DNA of 64,000 bases, taken from contig CP120722.1 in NCBI GenBank assembly GCA_029719485.1, forward strand, positions 1,922,001-1,986,000, given 5' to 3'. A program made the position numbers and the translations under genes. This stretch comes from Kiritimatiellota bacterium B12222 (lineage in GTDB: Bacteria; Verrucomicrobiota; Kiritimatiellia; SS1-B-03-39; UBA6053). The notes below the pieces were generated by a model, which did no database searches, was not told where the DNA came from, and saw only the letters and a list, made by a program, of their open reading frames with translations. How positions within the stretch are numbered: the stretch's first letter is position 1; each line of letters opens with the position of its first letter. Of the stretch, positions 49,281 through 58,251 are shown piece after piece.

Positions 49281-51022
49281 AACACCCCCGCCGGGCGATT
49301 GTACTCGCGGCGGGATTCGGATCGCGTCTCTTGCCTTTGACCTTGGATTGTCCCAAGCCTTTGGTGCCTTTGCATGGCAAGGCCATGATTGTGCACGTCC
49401 TCGAACAGTTACAACGCTGGGGCGTGGAAGAGGTGTTGGTGAATGTGCATCATTTGGCTGAAAAGATCGTCGCAGAGCTTCCTGGGATTTGTCCCGCGGG
49501 AGTGAAACTGAATTTTTCTTTTGAAGCGGATATTCTGGGGACAGGTGGGGGATTGCGGCGGATGGCGTGGTTTTTTGAGGACGAGCCCTTGTGGGTTTGC
49601 AATGCTGATGTGTGGCAACAGCTCGATCCCACTCCCTTGCTTGACGCGTATGAACAGGAAAATCCTGTGGCTTGTTTGTGGATGTTGCCAGAAAGTGGAC
49701 CCCGTACGGTGAAAGTGGAGAAAGGGCGGGTGATTGATTTTCGGGCGGGGGGGATGACTTTTAGTGGCTTGCATTTGATCTCAAAACGGATCTTACCCTA
49801 TTTGCCTGATCAGACCTTTTCGTCCGTGATTGATGCCTACGATGCTGCTTTGGCCGCAGGGGAATGCATTATGGGGGTGACGGTGCCTAAGAGTGAATGG
49901 GCGGATGTGGGCACCCCCGAACAGTTATTGGCCACGCAGGGAGGATCCGTGGTATTTCCCGGAGCCGTCGTGTCGAAACAAGTCAAACTCGATCAAGCGA
50001 TTGTAGGACCGGGTGCGCGACTGCGAAAGGGGGAAGGGATTCAGGGGCTTGTGGTGGCGCCTCATCGTGGACTTTCTCCAGATGAACATCGACGGGTTTC
50101 TGAGGTAGAGGCGGTGGGACTATTGCCGGTGCGTGGTTCTGATCGTTCATTTCGTCGTCTGTATTTTGCGGATCATCAAGAGATCCTGATTTGTAGTGGA
50201 GAAGGGCGACCTGAAAATAAACGTTTTGTGGGGCACACTCATTTCCTTCATCGCAAAGGGATTCGGGTGCCGCGCATCCTTCGTCGCGCGCAACAGGATC
50301 GATGGTTGCAAGTGGAAGATCTGGGTTCTGAGCATTTGATTGACCGGTTGCAAACGGGCTCCGCCGCCCGAAATTTGCAAGACATGCGAAGTGTGTTGGC
50401 ACTGGTGGCTGACTTACATGCTGTCGAGGTGCCCAAGACACTTGAGCTGGAGGCGCCCTTCGACGCATCTCTTTACAAGTGGGAGTGTGAATTTTTTGAG
50501 CGTGAATTTTTAAAGCGGCATGGGCAGGGTTCCGAACTTCGGAAGTTGCCTGCATCTGTTTTCCGAGCGTCGGAAGGGTTGACGGCGCAGCCACAGGTTT
50601 TGGTGCATCGCGATTTGCAGAGTACGAACTTAATGAAATGCGCCGATTGGGTGCTGATTGATTATCAGGGCATGCGTTTAGGGGCTGCCGCTTATGATTT
50701 GGGCTCGATATTGGCTGATCCCTACATCAATCGTCCTCAAGAGTTACAGCTGGAATTGTTGGCGGTCTATAATGCCCAGACCTCGCATCCGATTTCCGAA
50801 GAGATCTATGCTTTGGGGGCACAGCAGCGATTGTTACAGGCTTTAGGGGCTTACGGACGCTTGGGGGCGCTCAAAGGAAATGAGCGTTTTCTCCAGTTTA
50901 TACCTCCCGCACTGGCACAATTGCGCATGTGGACAGAGATTCCGGAACTTCAGGGGCTTGCTGATGAATTTTTAAAGGGACAGACACTCGCGAATCCGCT
51001 ATGGGAAGAGACTCATGAGTGA
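49277..51022 (+). CDS. Fused MurNAc-1-phosphate uridylyltransferase (MurU) and sugar kinase (AmgK) protein
   Basis: 581 residues with a TTG start overlapping the methyltransferase stop. Residues 1-235 are a nucleotidyltransferase: VLAAGFGSRLLPLTLDCPKP, a WVCNADVW metal-binding segment and WADVGTPEQLL. Residues 270-575 are an aminoglycoside-phosphotransferase-fold kinase: SDRSFRRLYF, LQVEDLGSEHLIDRL, the catalytic VHRDLQSTNL and metal-binding VLIDYQGMR. In Pseudomonas, separate amgK and murU genes give UDP-MurNAc from recycled MurNAc. Here both steps appear to be on one chain, in reverse order. Substrate is inferred from family resemblance. Confidence 0.8.
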   Translation: MKHPRRAIVLAAGFGSRLLPLTLDCPKPLVPLHGKAMIVHVLEQLQRWGVEEVLVNVHHLAEKIVAELPGICPAGVKLNFSFEADILGTGGGLRRMAWFFEDEPLWVCNADVWQQLDPTPLLDAYEQENPVACLWMLPESGPRTVKVEKGRVIDFRAGGMTFSGLHLISKRILPYLPDQTFSSVIDAYDAALAAGECIMGVTVPKSEWADVGTPEQLLATQGGSVVFPGAVVSKQVKLDQAIVGPGARLRKGEGIQGLVVAPHRGLSPDEHRRVSEVEAVGLLPVRGSDRSFRRLYFADHQEILICSGEGRPENKRFVGHTHFLHRKGIRVPRILRRAQQDRWLQVEDLGSEHLIDRLQTGSAARNLQDMRSVLALVADLHAVEVPKTLELEAPFDASLYKWECEFFEREFLKRHGQGSELRKLPASVFRASEGLTAQPQVLVHRDLQSTNLMKCADWVLIDYQGMRLGAAAYDLGSILADPYINRPQELQLELLAVYNAQTSHPISEEIYALGAQQRLLQALGAYGRLGALKGNERFLQFIPPALAQLRMWTEIPELQGLADEFLKGQTLANPLWEETHE

Positions 51023-52091
51023 GATAGATAGCCAAATGGATATGGACCGGGCGGAAGTGCAAGACACTGCGATTGGTTTGCCGTTTTTAACCATCGAGTT
51101 GCCTGAATTTGAGGATCCGGCATACGAACCGACCTCTATACGTCAGCCACGTCGTTACGGACGTTCCGACGGTGATACCTTGCCCATTACCCGCTTTTTG
51201 TCCGATCGTGGGCAGGTGGAAATTTTACAATCTGAAATGGTGGACGAGTTGTTTCGTGAAATATATTGGAGCTGTTATCAGATTCGTAAATTGGCAGAAA
51301 GCGAGTCTCAAGATCCATCGTTTTGGAGTTACGCGATCCAACACACTCTTCGCTGTGTGCATCGCATGGAAGCGGCAGAGGAAGAATTGTTTATTGCGAA
51401 TCGTCCGTTGATTGTCGCTTGTGTGAAACCCTTTTATTGGATTGGGCAGATTTGGATTTCTGACTTTTTGCAAGAGGGTTCACGGGCCTTGGGCAATGCG
51501 ATCCGTAAGTTTGATTTTACCCGAGGGGTTCCTTTTTATGCCTATGCACAGCGGTCGATTCAGAATCGTTTGCGCAATTATTTCCGCGATCATATTCGTT
51601 CTGGAGCTTTGGGCATTCGTCCCAGTGAAGAAATGATCAAAATTCAACAGGTCATTCAATTGTGGAAAGATCGGCAGGGGGAAGATCCCTCTGAATTGAT
51701 TTTGTCTGAAATGACACACTTGCCGCCTGAACGCATTAAGAAATTATTGCCGATGGTGCGTCAGTGGCAACGTATGCCGGGAACGCCACTTTCATTGGAT
51801 GCGGCTTTGGGTGATACCAAATCTTCGTTGCATGATTTGGTGGCGGATCATCAGCACATTGATTCGGCCAAAGAGGTTGAACAAAACGAAGTGTGGGAGG
51901 CCGTGGCGCGCTTGCCTGAACGTTTGCAAATTATTTTAAAACGGCGCTATGTCGAGGGCTACACCTTGGATGAGGTGGGGGCCGAATTCAGTTTGACTCG
52001 TGCGCGCATCAAGCAGCTTCAAGATGAAGCGTTGATGAAAATTCGGGCATTCATGCGGGAAACTTATGCGAAGGAGCACAACAAGTTATGA
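51015..52091 (+). CDS. RNA polymerase sigma-70 family factor
   Basis: 358 residues. After an unusual 105-residue N-terminus, region 2 is FIANRPLIVACVKPFYWIG and ISDFLQEGSRALGNAIRKFDFTRGVPFYAYAQRSI (core LGNAIRKFDFTRG). Region 3 follows, and region 4 has LPERLQIILKRRYVEGYTLDEVGAEFSLTRARIKQL (core RLQIILKRRYVEGY). It overlaps the MurU-AmgK gene by 8 bp and rdgB by 4 bp. No anti-sigma factor is adjacent. It is an alternative sigma of unknown regulon. Confidence 0.9.
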   Translation: MSEIDSQMDMDRAEVQDTAIGLPFLTIELPEFEDPAYEPTSIRQPRRYGRSDGDTLPITRFLSDRGQVEILQSEMVDELFREIYWSCYQIRKLAESESQDPSFWSYAIQHTLRCVHRMEAAEEELFIANRPLIVACVKPFYWIGQIWISDFLQEGSRALGNAIRKFDFTRGVPFYAYAQRSIQNRLRNYFRDHIRSGALGIRPSEEMIKIQQVIQLWKDRQGEDPSELILSEMTHLPPERIKKLLPMVRQWQRMPGTPLSLDAALGDTKSSLHDLVADHQHIDSAKEVEQNEVWEAVARLPERLQIILKRRYVEGYTLDEVGAEFSLTRARIKQLQDEALMKIRAFMRETYAKEHNKL

Positions 52092-52684
52092 GCAAACCTA
52101 CCTTAACCTTGGCCAGTGGCAATGCCCACAAATGTGAAGAATTTTCAGAGATGTTGGGCATGCCGGTCCGTTCCTTGAAAGATGTCCCGGGGGTTCCCGA
52201 TTTTGTGGAAGACGGGGATAGTTTTGAAGCCAATGCGTTGATTAAAGCGCGTGGCCTGCGTAATTTTACTGGAGGATGGTCCTTAGCTGATGACTCCGGT
52301 TTGGCGGTGGATGCTTTAGGGGGTGCCCCTGGGATTCATTCCGCGCGCTTTGCGGGTGAGCATGGTGATGATGCGGCGAATAATCAGTTGTTGTTGGAAA
52401 AATTGGCAGATCAGGAGGATCGTTCAGCCCAATTTGTGTGTGTGTTGGCGCTTTGTGGACCTGAGGGGGAGGAGTGGGTGATTCGTGGAGAGTGCAAAGG
52501 GCAGATTGCGCAAAAACCGAGTGGGGAAGCTGGTTTTGGTTATGATCCACTTTTTCATCCTGAGGGATATGATCAAAGTTTTGCGGAGTTAGGGGCGGAA
52601 GTGAAACATCGGATTTCACATCGATCTGTGGCTTTGGAGAAATTGCTCGCGCATTCCGATCGTCCGTTGGCGCGTTTTTTGTAG
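52088..52684 (+). CDS. rdgB: Non-canonical purine NTP pyrophosphatase (RdgB/HAM1)
   Basis: 198 residues: TLASGNAHKCEEFSEML at the N-terminus, LADDSGLAVDALGGAPGIHSARFAG (core DDSGLAVDALGG) and GFGYDPLFHPEG. It hydrolyses ITP and XTP to monophosphates, keeping them out of nucleic acids. The ATGA overlap links it to the sigma factor gene. Confidence 0.95.
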   Translation: MSKPTLTLASGNAHKCEEFSEMLGMPVRSLKDVPGVPDFVEDGDSFEANALIKARGLRNFTGGWSLADDSGLAVDALGGAPGIHSARFAGEHGDDAANNQLLLEKLADQEDRSAQFVCVLALCGPEGEEWVIRGECKGQIAQKPSGEAGFGYDPLFHPEGYDQSFAELGAEVKHRISHRSVALEKLLAHSDRPLARFL

Positions 52685-53060
52685 GGGGACGGGGAGGATT
52701 GGTGTTGGGATGGGGAGGATACGAAAGACGGGGAGGGAGCGAAGGGAGGTGGGGAATGGTGCCAAGCGCTCAATTGATTTAGCTTATATCGCGCGAAACG
52801 ATAAGTCGTCGCTACACCCCTCAGGCAAGCTGAGGGGCGGCGGGGTAAATGCGTTGTGGGTTGTTTACGCATAGTCCTGCTTCTTCCCAGGCAAGCTGAG
52901 GAGGGGAGCTTGTTGTGGTGTTTTGAGAATGTGGGTATGATTTCGCTTTTCTGAGGGGCGTTGGTTTTGCCGTTGCTCCTGCCCGTGGCGTAACCGCGAC
53001 GGCTACATTAGAAATGAATAGCTTTTGACATTGAGGAGCATTCAGTGAAAATATTCAGTC
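52685..53060. repeat. Intergenic region with purine-rich tract and repeated hairpins
   Basis: No gene seen. A G/A-rich tract fills 52684-52758. CAGGCAAGCTGAGG occurs twice (52822-52835, 52888-52901); the first is part of a perfect 7-bp hairpin CCCCTCA/TGAGGGG (52817-52837). A second hairpin lies at 52984-53001 around CGTGGCG TAAC CGCGACG. The pieces resemble dispersed intergenic palindromic repeats. Confidence 0.45.
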
Positions 53061-54101
53061 ATGATTAAAGCACTTCCTGATCCTAAAAAACGTGATTTGA
53101 TTCCTCCGGATATGGATCATGTGTATTTTGAGCATGGGGAAGATTTTCCGATGGAGCCGAGGGTCTTGGCATATTCGGCTGTCAACGCGTGGTGGTTTGC
53201 GGAGTTTTCCTTTTTGGTTTATTGTCATCCCGGTTTTGCGCGACTGGCGACGAAGCTCGCGGGTTTTGATGCGTTTCGGTTTTTGAATGGAAAGGGGACG
53301 GAATGTATGATTTCGGCCAATACCGAAGTAGTGGTGGTGGCGTTTCGGGGGACGGAGTTAAAGAGTCGTTCTGCATTTCATGAAGTGAAAACCGATTTGA
53401 ACACTTTACCGGTATCTTTTGAAAAAGGGGGGAAGGTCCATGCTGGTTTTTTGGATGGATTAGACGAAATTTGGTCTGGAGATCAGGGGCTAGAAGCGCT
53501 GTTACACGCGGTGTGGGCTGAAGATCCTGAACGCCCCATTTGGCTGACGGGACATAGTATGGGCGGGGCTTTGGCCTCTTTGTGTTTTTCACGGTTTCCC
53601 GCGGCGACGGGGTTGTATATTTATGGTGCGCCTCGGGTGGGCGATCGTGCTTTTGGGGAAAGCTGTGGGGATCGTCCGATGTATCGGATCGAAAATGTAC
53701 GTGATCCCGTGCCTTTGATGCCACCCGATGTTCCCAAATTAAAGTACCGGTTTAGTGATTTGGGTGAGTTAAAATTTTTAGATGGGGATGGGCAGGTGTT
53801 GGAAGAGCGTCCGATGTTTGTGATGGAGGATCACAAAGCGGGTTATCGGGAAGCCAAAGAAATGCTGGATGCTAAATTTAGCGAGTTAAAGCACTCTTTG
53901 GAGTTGAGTAAAGCAGGGTTGAGTCGCTCGAAAAGTCTGTTGAAGGAAGTAGAGGCGCATCAGCGTATTCATCGACGGGAGTGGCGTGCGCAATTGAAAC
54001 GGTCTTTAAAGCAGTTTGGGTTGAGTTTGGATGATCATCAACCTCTTTATTACGCAGTCAAAACTTGGAATGCTGTATTACAATCGATGGAGGAGAAATG
54101 A
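53061..54101 (+). CDS. Lipase class 3 family alpha/beta hydrolase
   Basis: 346 residues. VVVVAFRGTE is the oxyanion strand region; the nucleophile elbow is GHSMGGALASL; Asp/His members of the triad lie in RIENVRDPVPLMPP and MEDHKAGY. The C-terminal third is coiled and highly charged (KFSELKHSLELSKAGLSRSK). No signal peptide. Acyl-ester hydrolase of unknown substrate. It overlaps yggU by 4 bp. Confidence 0.85.
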   Translation: MIKALPDPKKRDLIPPDMDHVYFEHGEDFPMEPRVLAYSAVNAWWFAEFSFLVYCHPGFARLATKLAGFDAFRFLNGKGTECMISANTEVVVVAFRGTELKSRSAFHEVKTDLNTLPVSFEKGGKVHAGFLDGLDEIWSGDQGLEALLHAVWAEDPERPIWLTGHSMGGALASLCFSRFPAATGLYIYGAPRVGDRAFGESCGDRPMYRIENVRDPVPLMPPDVPKLKYRFSDLGELKFLDGDGQVLEERPMFVMEDHKAGYREAKEMLDAKFSELKHSLELSKAGLSRSKSLLKEVEAHQRIHRREWRAQLKRSLKQFGLSLDDHQPLYYAVKTWNAVLQSMEEK

Positions 54102-54328
54102 AGGCTTCTGAAATTTATTCGATTAAAGTGAAACCCAAGTCCTCGCAGAGTCGGATGGAGAAGCAGGCGGATGGCACTTGGGTGGCCTGGTTAAATTCGC
54201 CACCCGTGGATGGGAAGGCGAATAAAGAACTGTTGCGCTTGGTTGCGGAGACGGCAGGCGTTTCTAAAAGTCGGGTAACCTTGGTGGGTGGGGGTAAGAG
54301 TCGAATGAAACGTGTAGCGGTACAATAG
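54098..54328 (+). CDS. DUF167 (YggU) family protein
   Basis: 76 residues from the ATG overlapping the lipase stop: IKVKPKSSQSRMEKQADGTW and SPPVDGKANKELLRLVAE, the conserved PVDGKAN motif, then VTLVGGGKSRMKRV. Small conserved protein of uncertain function. Confidence 0.85.
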   Translation: MKASEIYSIKVKPKSSQSRMEKQADGTWVAWLNSPPVDGKANKELLRLVAETAGVSKSRVTLVGGGKSRMKRVAVQ

Positions 54329-54358
54329 CGGGGGGGAGGGCGGGTCGAGCATCCACAA

Positions 54359-54386
54359 CAAAAAACCCCGCTTAAAAGCGGGGTGT
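54359..54386 (-). terminator. Terminator of the rpmB-rpmG unit
   Basis: ACCCCGCTT/AAGCGGGGT forms a 7-9 bp hairpin; read on the minus strand it is followed by TTTTTTGTTGT. It lies 24 bp after the L33 stop. Confidence 0.85.
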
Positions 54387-54407
54387 ACAAAGTCGAAGTA
54401 AGAGGGC

Positions 54408-54566
54408 TTACTTGATTTTGGCTTCGCGATATACCACGTGTTTACGGGCAACCGGATCGAATTTTTTGGTTTCCATTTTCTCAGGTTTGAGCTTTTGGTT
54501 TTTGGTCATGGTGTAGAAGTGACCAGTTCCTTCAGTGGAAACGAGTTTGATGAGATCGCGGGGCAT
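54408..54566 (-). CDS. rpmG: 50S ribosomal protein L33
   Basis: A 52-residue protein translated from the minus strand: [19 protein letters not shown], then [20 protein letters not shown] and [11 protein letters not shown] at the end. The pattern is that of the bacterial L33 without the zinc-binding Cys pairs. It is 20 bp after rpmB. Confidence 0.92.
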   Translation of the reverse strand: MPRDLIKLVSTEGTGHFYTMTKNQKLKPEKMETKKFDPVARKHVVYREAKIK

Positions 54567-54586
54567 AGTTAAACTCCAGAAATAGG

Positions 54587-54838
54587 TTAAATAAGGAAAT
54601 CTTCTTTACGTGGATTGTCGTATTTGCCGGCTTTGAGGTCGGAAACCTTAACCCACATTGTACGAACAGTACCATCCGTAAAACGAATTTTTTTGCGTTG
54701 AGCGTTAGTTTTGAAGGTACGTTTGCTGATACCTGTGGTGTTCAGACCAATGCCACCAGACTTCTTAGGAAGACCTTTGCGAGTGATTCTGCTGCCGGAT
54801 GTGGTTTTTTTAGCGCCACGGGTGTTTAATTTAGCCAT
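54587..54838 (-). CDS. rpmB: 50S ribosomal protein L28
   Basis: 83 residues. The signature [17 protein letters not shown] followed by [18 protein letters not shown] fits the L28 family although the N-terminal CxxC zinc motif is replaced ([13 protein letters not shown]). Adjacent to rpmG, a common pair. AAGGATT precedes the ATG on the minus strand. Confidence 0.88.
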   Translation of the reverse strand: MAKLNTRGAKKTTSGSRITRKGLPKKSGGIGLNTTGISKRTFKTNAQRKKIRFTDGTVRTMWVKVSDLKAGKYDNPRKEDFLI

Positions 54839-54972
54839 GATAAATCCTTTTAAAACGTGTGCCCGACTATACTTGAGACGGGAATTGCTGAAAGTGGAGG
54901 CAGGTACTTAGCCGAAGTCCCTGCGGGGTGCAACCAAAAAAACAGCTAAAATCACGCTATCTCTCGATTTCA

Positions 54973-55521
54973 TCAGTCGACTTCTAATCCGGCCTCGATG
55001 GCGCGTTGTAGTCTTTTGTTGTAAGCGTCTTGTTTACGGAGGAATGAGTCGATCTCTTGAGGGGTGGCAAGGTTGAGGGTCCAGAGTCCTTCGCGATGGT
55101 TGCGGCTGATGGGGCCTACGGTTTTAATCCAGGCGACGGCTTCACCGGATGCCACGCCCGGTTCGAGCAGGGTACCTTCTCCTTTGAAGCTGCGATTTAA
55201 GTCCTGATAACTCATTTCACTGTTGGAGAACTTGATGTTGCGGTTTTTATCGAGGGTCAAATAAAAGCTGCCGGTGAAGTCTCCGAGTAGCTGAACTTTT
55301 GCTTTGCCCTGTTCGTGGGTCAGTTGCACGAGACCATTTTTATAGACAATGGGGCAGTCAAATTTATAGTATCCCTCGGGCATGAGGACGTTTAGATCGG
55401 GAGGGGGGGTGCTGACGCAGCCTACCGTACATAGAAAAAGTAGGCTGAAGAGTTGCAAGCCCCGCAAAGGATGTGCAGGGTAGCGATCTCGAAAAGTAGA
55501 GTATAACAAGGAAATTTGCAT
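54973..55521 (-). CDS. Putative lipoprotein of unknown function
   Basis: About 182 residues from the ATG at 55521; starts at 55533 or 55551 are possible. A hydrophobic segment ends in the lipobox LCTVGC, so the mature protein is probably membrane-attached. The remainder contains VYKNGLVQLTHEQGKAKVQLLG and no known domain. Its start codon shares bases with the divergent exonuclease start. Confidence 0.6.
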   Translation of the reverse strand: MQISLLYSTFRDRYPAHPLRGLQLFSLLFLCTVGCVSTPPPDLNVLMPEGYYKFDCPIVYKNGLVQLTHEQGKAKVQLLGDFTGSFYLTLDKNRNIKFSNSEMSYQDLNRSFKGEGTLLEPGVASGEAVAWIKTVGPISRNHREGLWTLNLATPQEIDSFLRKQDAYNKRLQRAIEAGLEVD

Positions 55522-56104
55522 GGAATACGCCATAACTAAAGCAGAAATCAATGAGAAGCCTTTAATAGAGTATAAAGGATCTTATTCATTAATCCATACC
55601 GAAGAAGCGCTGGCAGAAGCGCTTCCAGAAATTGCGAAAGAAAGGATTTTGGGGTTTGATACGGAAACGCGTCCGGCATTTCGCAAAGGGGAGTCCTATT
55701 TACCGAGTCTGTTGCAGTTGGGGGGGGCTCAACATGTATGGATGTTTCAACTTCAACGTTTGCCCGAATTGGGGGCGTTATTTGAGATTTTGGCGACGCA
55801 ATCGATTGTGAAAGCTGGCGTGGCGATTGCGCGGGATGTGGTGGAATTGCGGGAGTTAAAGGATTTTGAACCCGCAGGATTTCAAGATGTCGGTAAAATG
55901 GCCGAAAAATTAAGGTTTAAAAATACGGGTCTTCGTCCCTTGGCGGCGTTGTTGTTAGATGGACGGATCAGTAAGGGTGCACAAGTTTCGAACTGGGCGA
56001 CCAAAGAATTAAGCGAGAAGCAAATTATTTATGCCGCGACGGATGCGTGGGTGTCTCGGGAGTTATATTTATCCTTGGATGACTTAAGACGAAAACGTTC
56101 ATAA
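55520..56104 (+). CDS. 3'-5' exonuclease domain protein (DEDD, RNase D-like)
   Basis: 194 residues: the DEDDy motif I is ILGFDTETRPAFRKGE, motif II includes KAGVAIARDVVEL and motif III IIYAATDAWVSRELY with the Tyr of DEDDy. A single nuclease domain with no HRDC extension, so not a full RNase D. AAGGAA precedes the ATG. Probably processes structured RNA or DNA ends. Confidence 0.85.
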   Translation: MEYAITKAEINEKPLIEYKGSYSLIHTEEALAEALPEIAKERILGFDTETRPAFRKGESYLPSLLQLGGAQHVWMFQLQRLPELGALFEILATQSIVKAGVAIARDVVELRELKDFEPAGFQDVGKMAEKLRFKNTGLRPLAALLLDGRISKGAQVSNWATKELSEKQIIYAATDAWVSRELYLSLDDLRRKRS

Positions 56105-56207
56105 CCCTAGTGTAATCCGTTATTGCCTATTTCTTAAGGGAAGGGTATGAATTTTATATGACGAGTCTTATGATTTGCTCCAACTTCACCTTTATTACTT
56201 ATTACCT

Positions 56208-57002
56208 ATGAATGATTCCGCGACTCCATCGGATAATCCTCTGCAATTTCGCATCTTTAGTAGGACAGATGTAGGAAAGCGGCGTCAGCGTAATGAAGAT
56301 TCTTTGGGTGTTTTTGCCCGTCATGGCGTGTTTTTGGTTGCCGATGGCATGGGGGGAGTGGATGGGGGAGACTATTCGAGTCAAAAGGTTGTGGAGGTTA
56401 TGTCCGTAGCCTTTGCCGATTTGAAACCTGGCGCATGTAGTTATAGTGAAATTCTTGATTTGGTTGAGGCTTCTATTCTGAAGGCCAGTGGCATCATTAA
56501 GCAGGAAGCGGAAGTGAGGGGTATCAGTGGGATGGGGACCACGGTGGTGGTGATTTGTTTTAATATGAACGGGCAGGGGGATGCGACAGTGATGCATGTG
56601 GGAGATAGCCGTTTGTATCGCTATCGAAACCGTCGTTTGTTACCGATGACGGTGGATCATTCATTGGCTGCAGAATCGGGTATCAGTGATACTGCAATGA
56701 TTCCGATGTTTATGGCGGGGGTCATTACACGTGCAGTAGGTGTGCGGGATGATGTGAAGGTGGATCGCAATCACGTGAACGTAAGAAGTGGTGATTTGTT
56801 TTTGTTGTGCAGTGATGGACTTTACAACATGCTTCCCGATGCGCGGATGGCTGAATTACTTTCCTTAAAGAGTGTGGATCCTGCCGCAGATTTAACCAAT
56901 GCCGCCAATGAAGCCGGTGGGTTTGACAATATTACAGTGGTCTTGATTGAGGTGCAGAACGGGAAACCGTTGCAAGATGACCTTGATGAGACCATTTGCT
57001 GA
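56208..57002 (+). CDS. PP2C-family serine/threonine phosphatase
   Basis: 264 residues: DVGKRRQRNEDSLGVF, VADGMGGVDGGDYSS, GMGTTVVVICF, MHVGDSRLYRYRN, FLLCSDGLYNM and GGFDNITVVLIEV are the PP2C motifs with their metal-binding aspartates. The start at 56208 is preferred over 56175. No Ser/Thr kinase is adjacent. The next gene starts 10 bp on. Confidence 0.92.
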   Translation: MNDSATPSDNPLQFRIFSRTDVGKRRQRNEDSLGVFARHGVFLVADGMGGVDGGDYSSQKVVEVMSVAFADLKPGACSYSEILDLVEASILKASGIIKQEAEVRGISGMGTTVVVICFNMNGQGDATVMHVGDSRLYRYRNRRLLPMTVDHSLAAESGISDTAMIPMFMAGVITRAVGVRDDVKVDRNHVNVRSGDLFLLCSDGLYNMLPDARMAELLSLKSVDPAADLTNAANEAGGFDNITVVLIEVQNGKPLQDDLDETIC

Positions 57003-57012
57003 GTTGTGTATA

Positions 57013-57660
57013 ATGTCTGAAAACCTTCAAATTAACGAAATCTTTTTTAGCATCCAAGGAGAAGGGGAGCGCTCCGGTTGGCCTTGTATTTTTATCCGTC
57101 TCTCTTTTTGCAATTTGCGCTGTGCGTGGTGTGATTCTGAGTACACCTTTTACGAAGGCAAGGAAATGAGTATCGACCAAGTGTTGGATAGCATTTCGGG
57201 ATATCCTTGCAAATTGGTGGAAGTTACGGGTGGGGAGCCTTTACTTCAGGAAGGTGCCTTGCCATTGATGCACCGCTTGTGTGAGGAGGGCTATGAAGTG
57301 ATGCTTGAAACCTCCGGAAGTTTAGACATTTCAGGCGTGGATGCTCGGGTGCGTCGCATCATGGATTTGAAATGTCCGGGGTCGGGCATGATGGCGCGTA
57401 ATCGCATGGAGAATTTGAAATTGCTCACTGCTGGTGACGAATTGAAATTCGTGATCAAGGACCGTTTAGATTACGAATGGGCCAAAGAGTTGGTGCTTCG
57501 GGAGAAGCTCAATGAGATTTGCCCAGTCTTGTTTTCTCCTGTTTGGGATGCAGTGGATTTTGCAGATCTTGCGGAATGGATTCTGGACGACGGGTTGCCG
57601 GTGCGACTTCAGCTTCAGATCCATAAGTATATTTGGGATCCGAACGCGCGAGGGGTCTAG
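57013..57660 (+). CDS. queE: 7-carboxy-7-deazaguanine synthase
   Basis: 215 residues of the radical SAM type: FFSIQGEGERSGWPCIFIRL precedes CNLRCAWC, which binds the 4Fe-4S cluster, and EVTGGEPLLQEG follows. It converts 6-carboxytetrahydropterin to CDG in preQ0/queuosine synthesis. queD is next on the same strand. Confidence 0.93.
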   Translation: MSENLQINEIFFSIQGEGERSGWPCIFIRLSFCNLRCAWCDSEYTFYEGKEMSIDQVLDSISGYPCKLVEVTGGEPLLQEGALPLMHRLCEEGYEVMLETSGSLDISGVDARVRRIMDLKCPGSGMMARNRMENLKLLTAGDELKFVIKDRLDYEWAKELVLREKLNEICPVLFSPVWDAVDFADLAEWILDDGLPVRLQLQIHKYIWDPNARGV

Positions 57661-57822
57661 TGTTTTTCAGAAATGGAAAGGGTGGGTTGAGGAATTACAG
57701 ATGGAGAAGTGATACGTTCTGTATGGGGATGATTCCGAAGTGAGTTGGAATTTGCCAAAGTTGAATATTATGATAAGCAGAGCTTTTATCATCTTTTATC
57801 ATTCACTCGCCATTATTATAAA

Positions 57823-58251
57823 ATGAAAATCGCTAAAGAATTCCGCTGGGAAATGGGGCATCGTCTGCCGTTGCATGACGGCGCCTGTAAAAATTTGCAT
57901 GGTCACTCCTATCGATTGGTGGTTGAGGTTGAAGGCGAGATTAATCCCGACACGGGTATGGTGATCGATTTTGCTGAGATTTCCGCAAAAGTGAAACCGT
58001 TTTTACAGGAATTGGATCATGCGTTTTTATGTCAGGAAGATGACCAAGAAGTGCGAGAGCTGTTGGAGCGCATGGATTTAAAGCGCATTTATATTCCCAA
58101 GCCCTCAACGGTTGAAAATATTTGTGGGATGTTTGTGGAGCGGTTGCGTCCGGCTTTTGCATCAGAAACACAAGTCGATGCTTTTACGGTGCGTATTTGG
58201 GAAACCGCATCTTCGGTCGCGGAGATCACTGAAAATGTCAAAGGTCTCTAA
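57823..58251 (+). CDS. queD: 6-carboxy-5,6,7,8-tetrahydropterin synthase
   Basis: 142 residues: KEFRWEMGHRLPLHDGACKN and LHGHSYRLVVEVEG supply the three zinc-binding histidines, and DFAEISAKVKPFLQELDHAFL and WETASSVAEI complete the family signature. The catalytic Cys is in GACKNLHGH. Start at 57823 rather than the upstream TTG. It overlaps the next gene by 17 bp. Confidence 0.93.
   Translation: MKIAKEFRWEMGHRLPLHDGACKNLHGHSYRLVVEVEGEINPDTGMVIDFAEISAKVKPFLQELDHAFLCQEDDQEVRELLERMDLKRIYIPKPSTVENICGMFVERLRPAFASETQVDAFTVRIWETASSVAEITENVKGL

Noticed and set aside
57661..57822. preQ1 riboswitch before queD
   Set aside because: No preQ1-I or preQ1-II consensus could be matched; the gap shows only A/T-rich promoter-like sequence.
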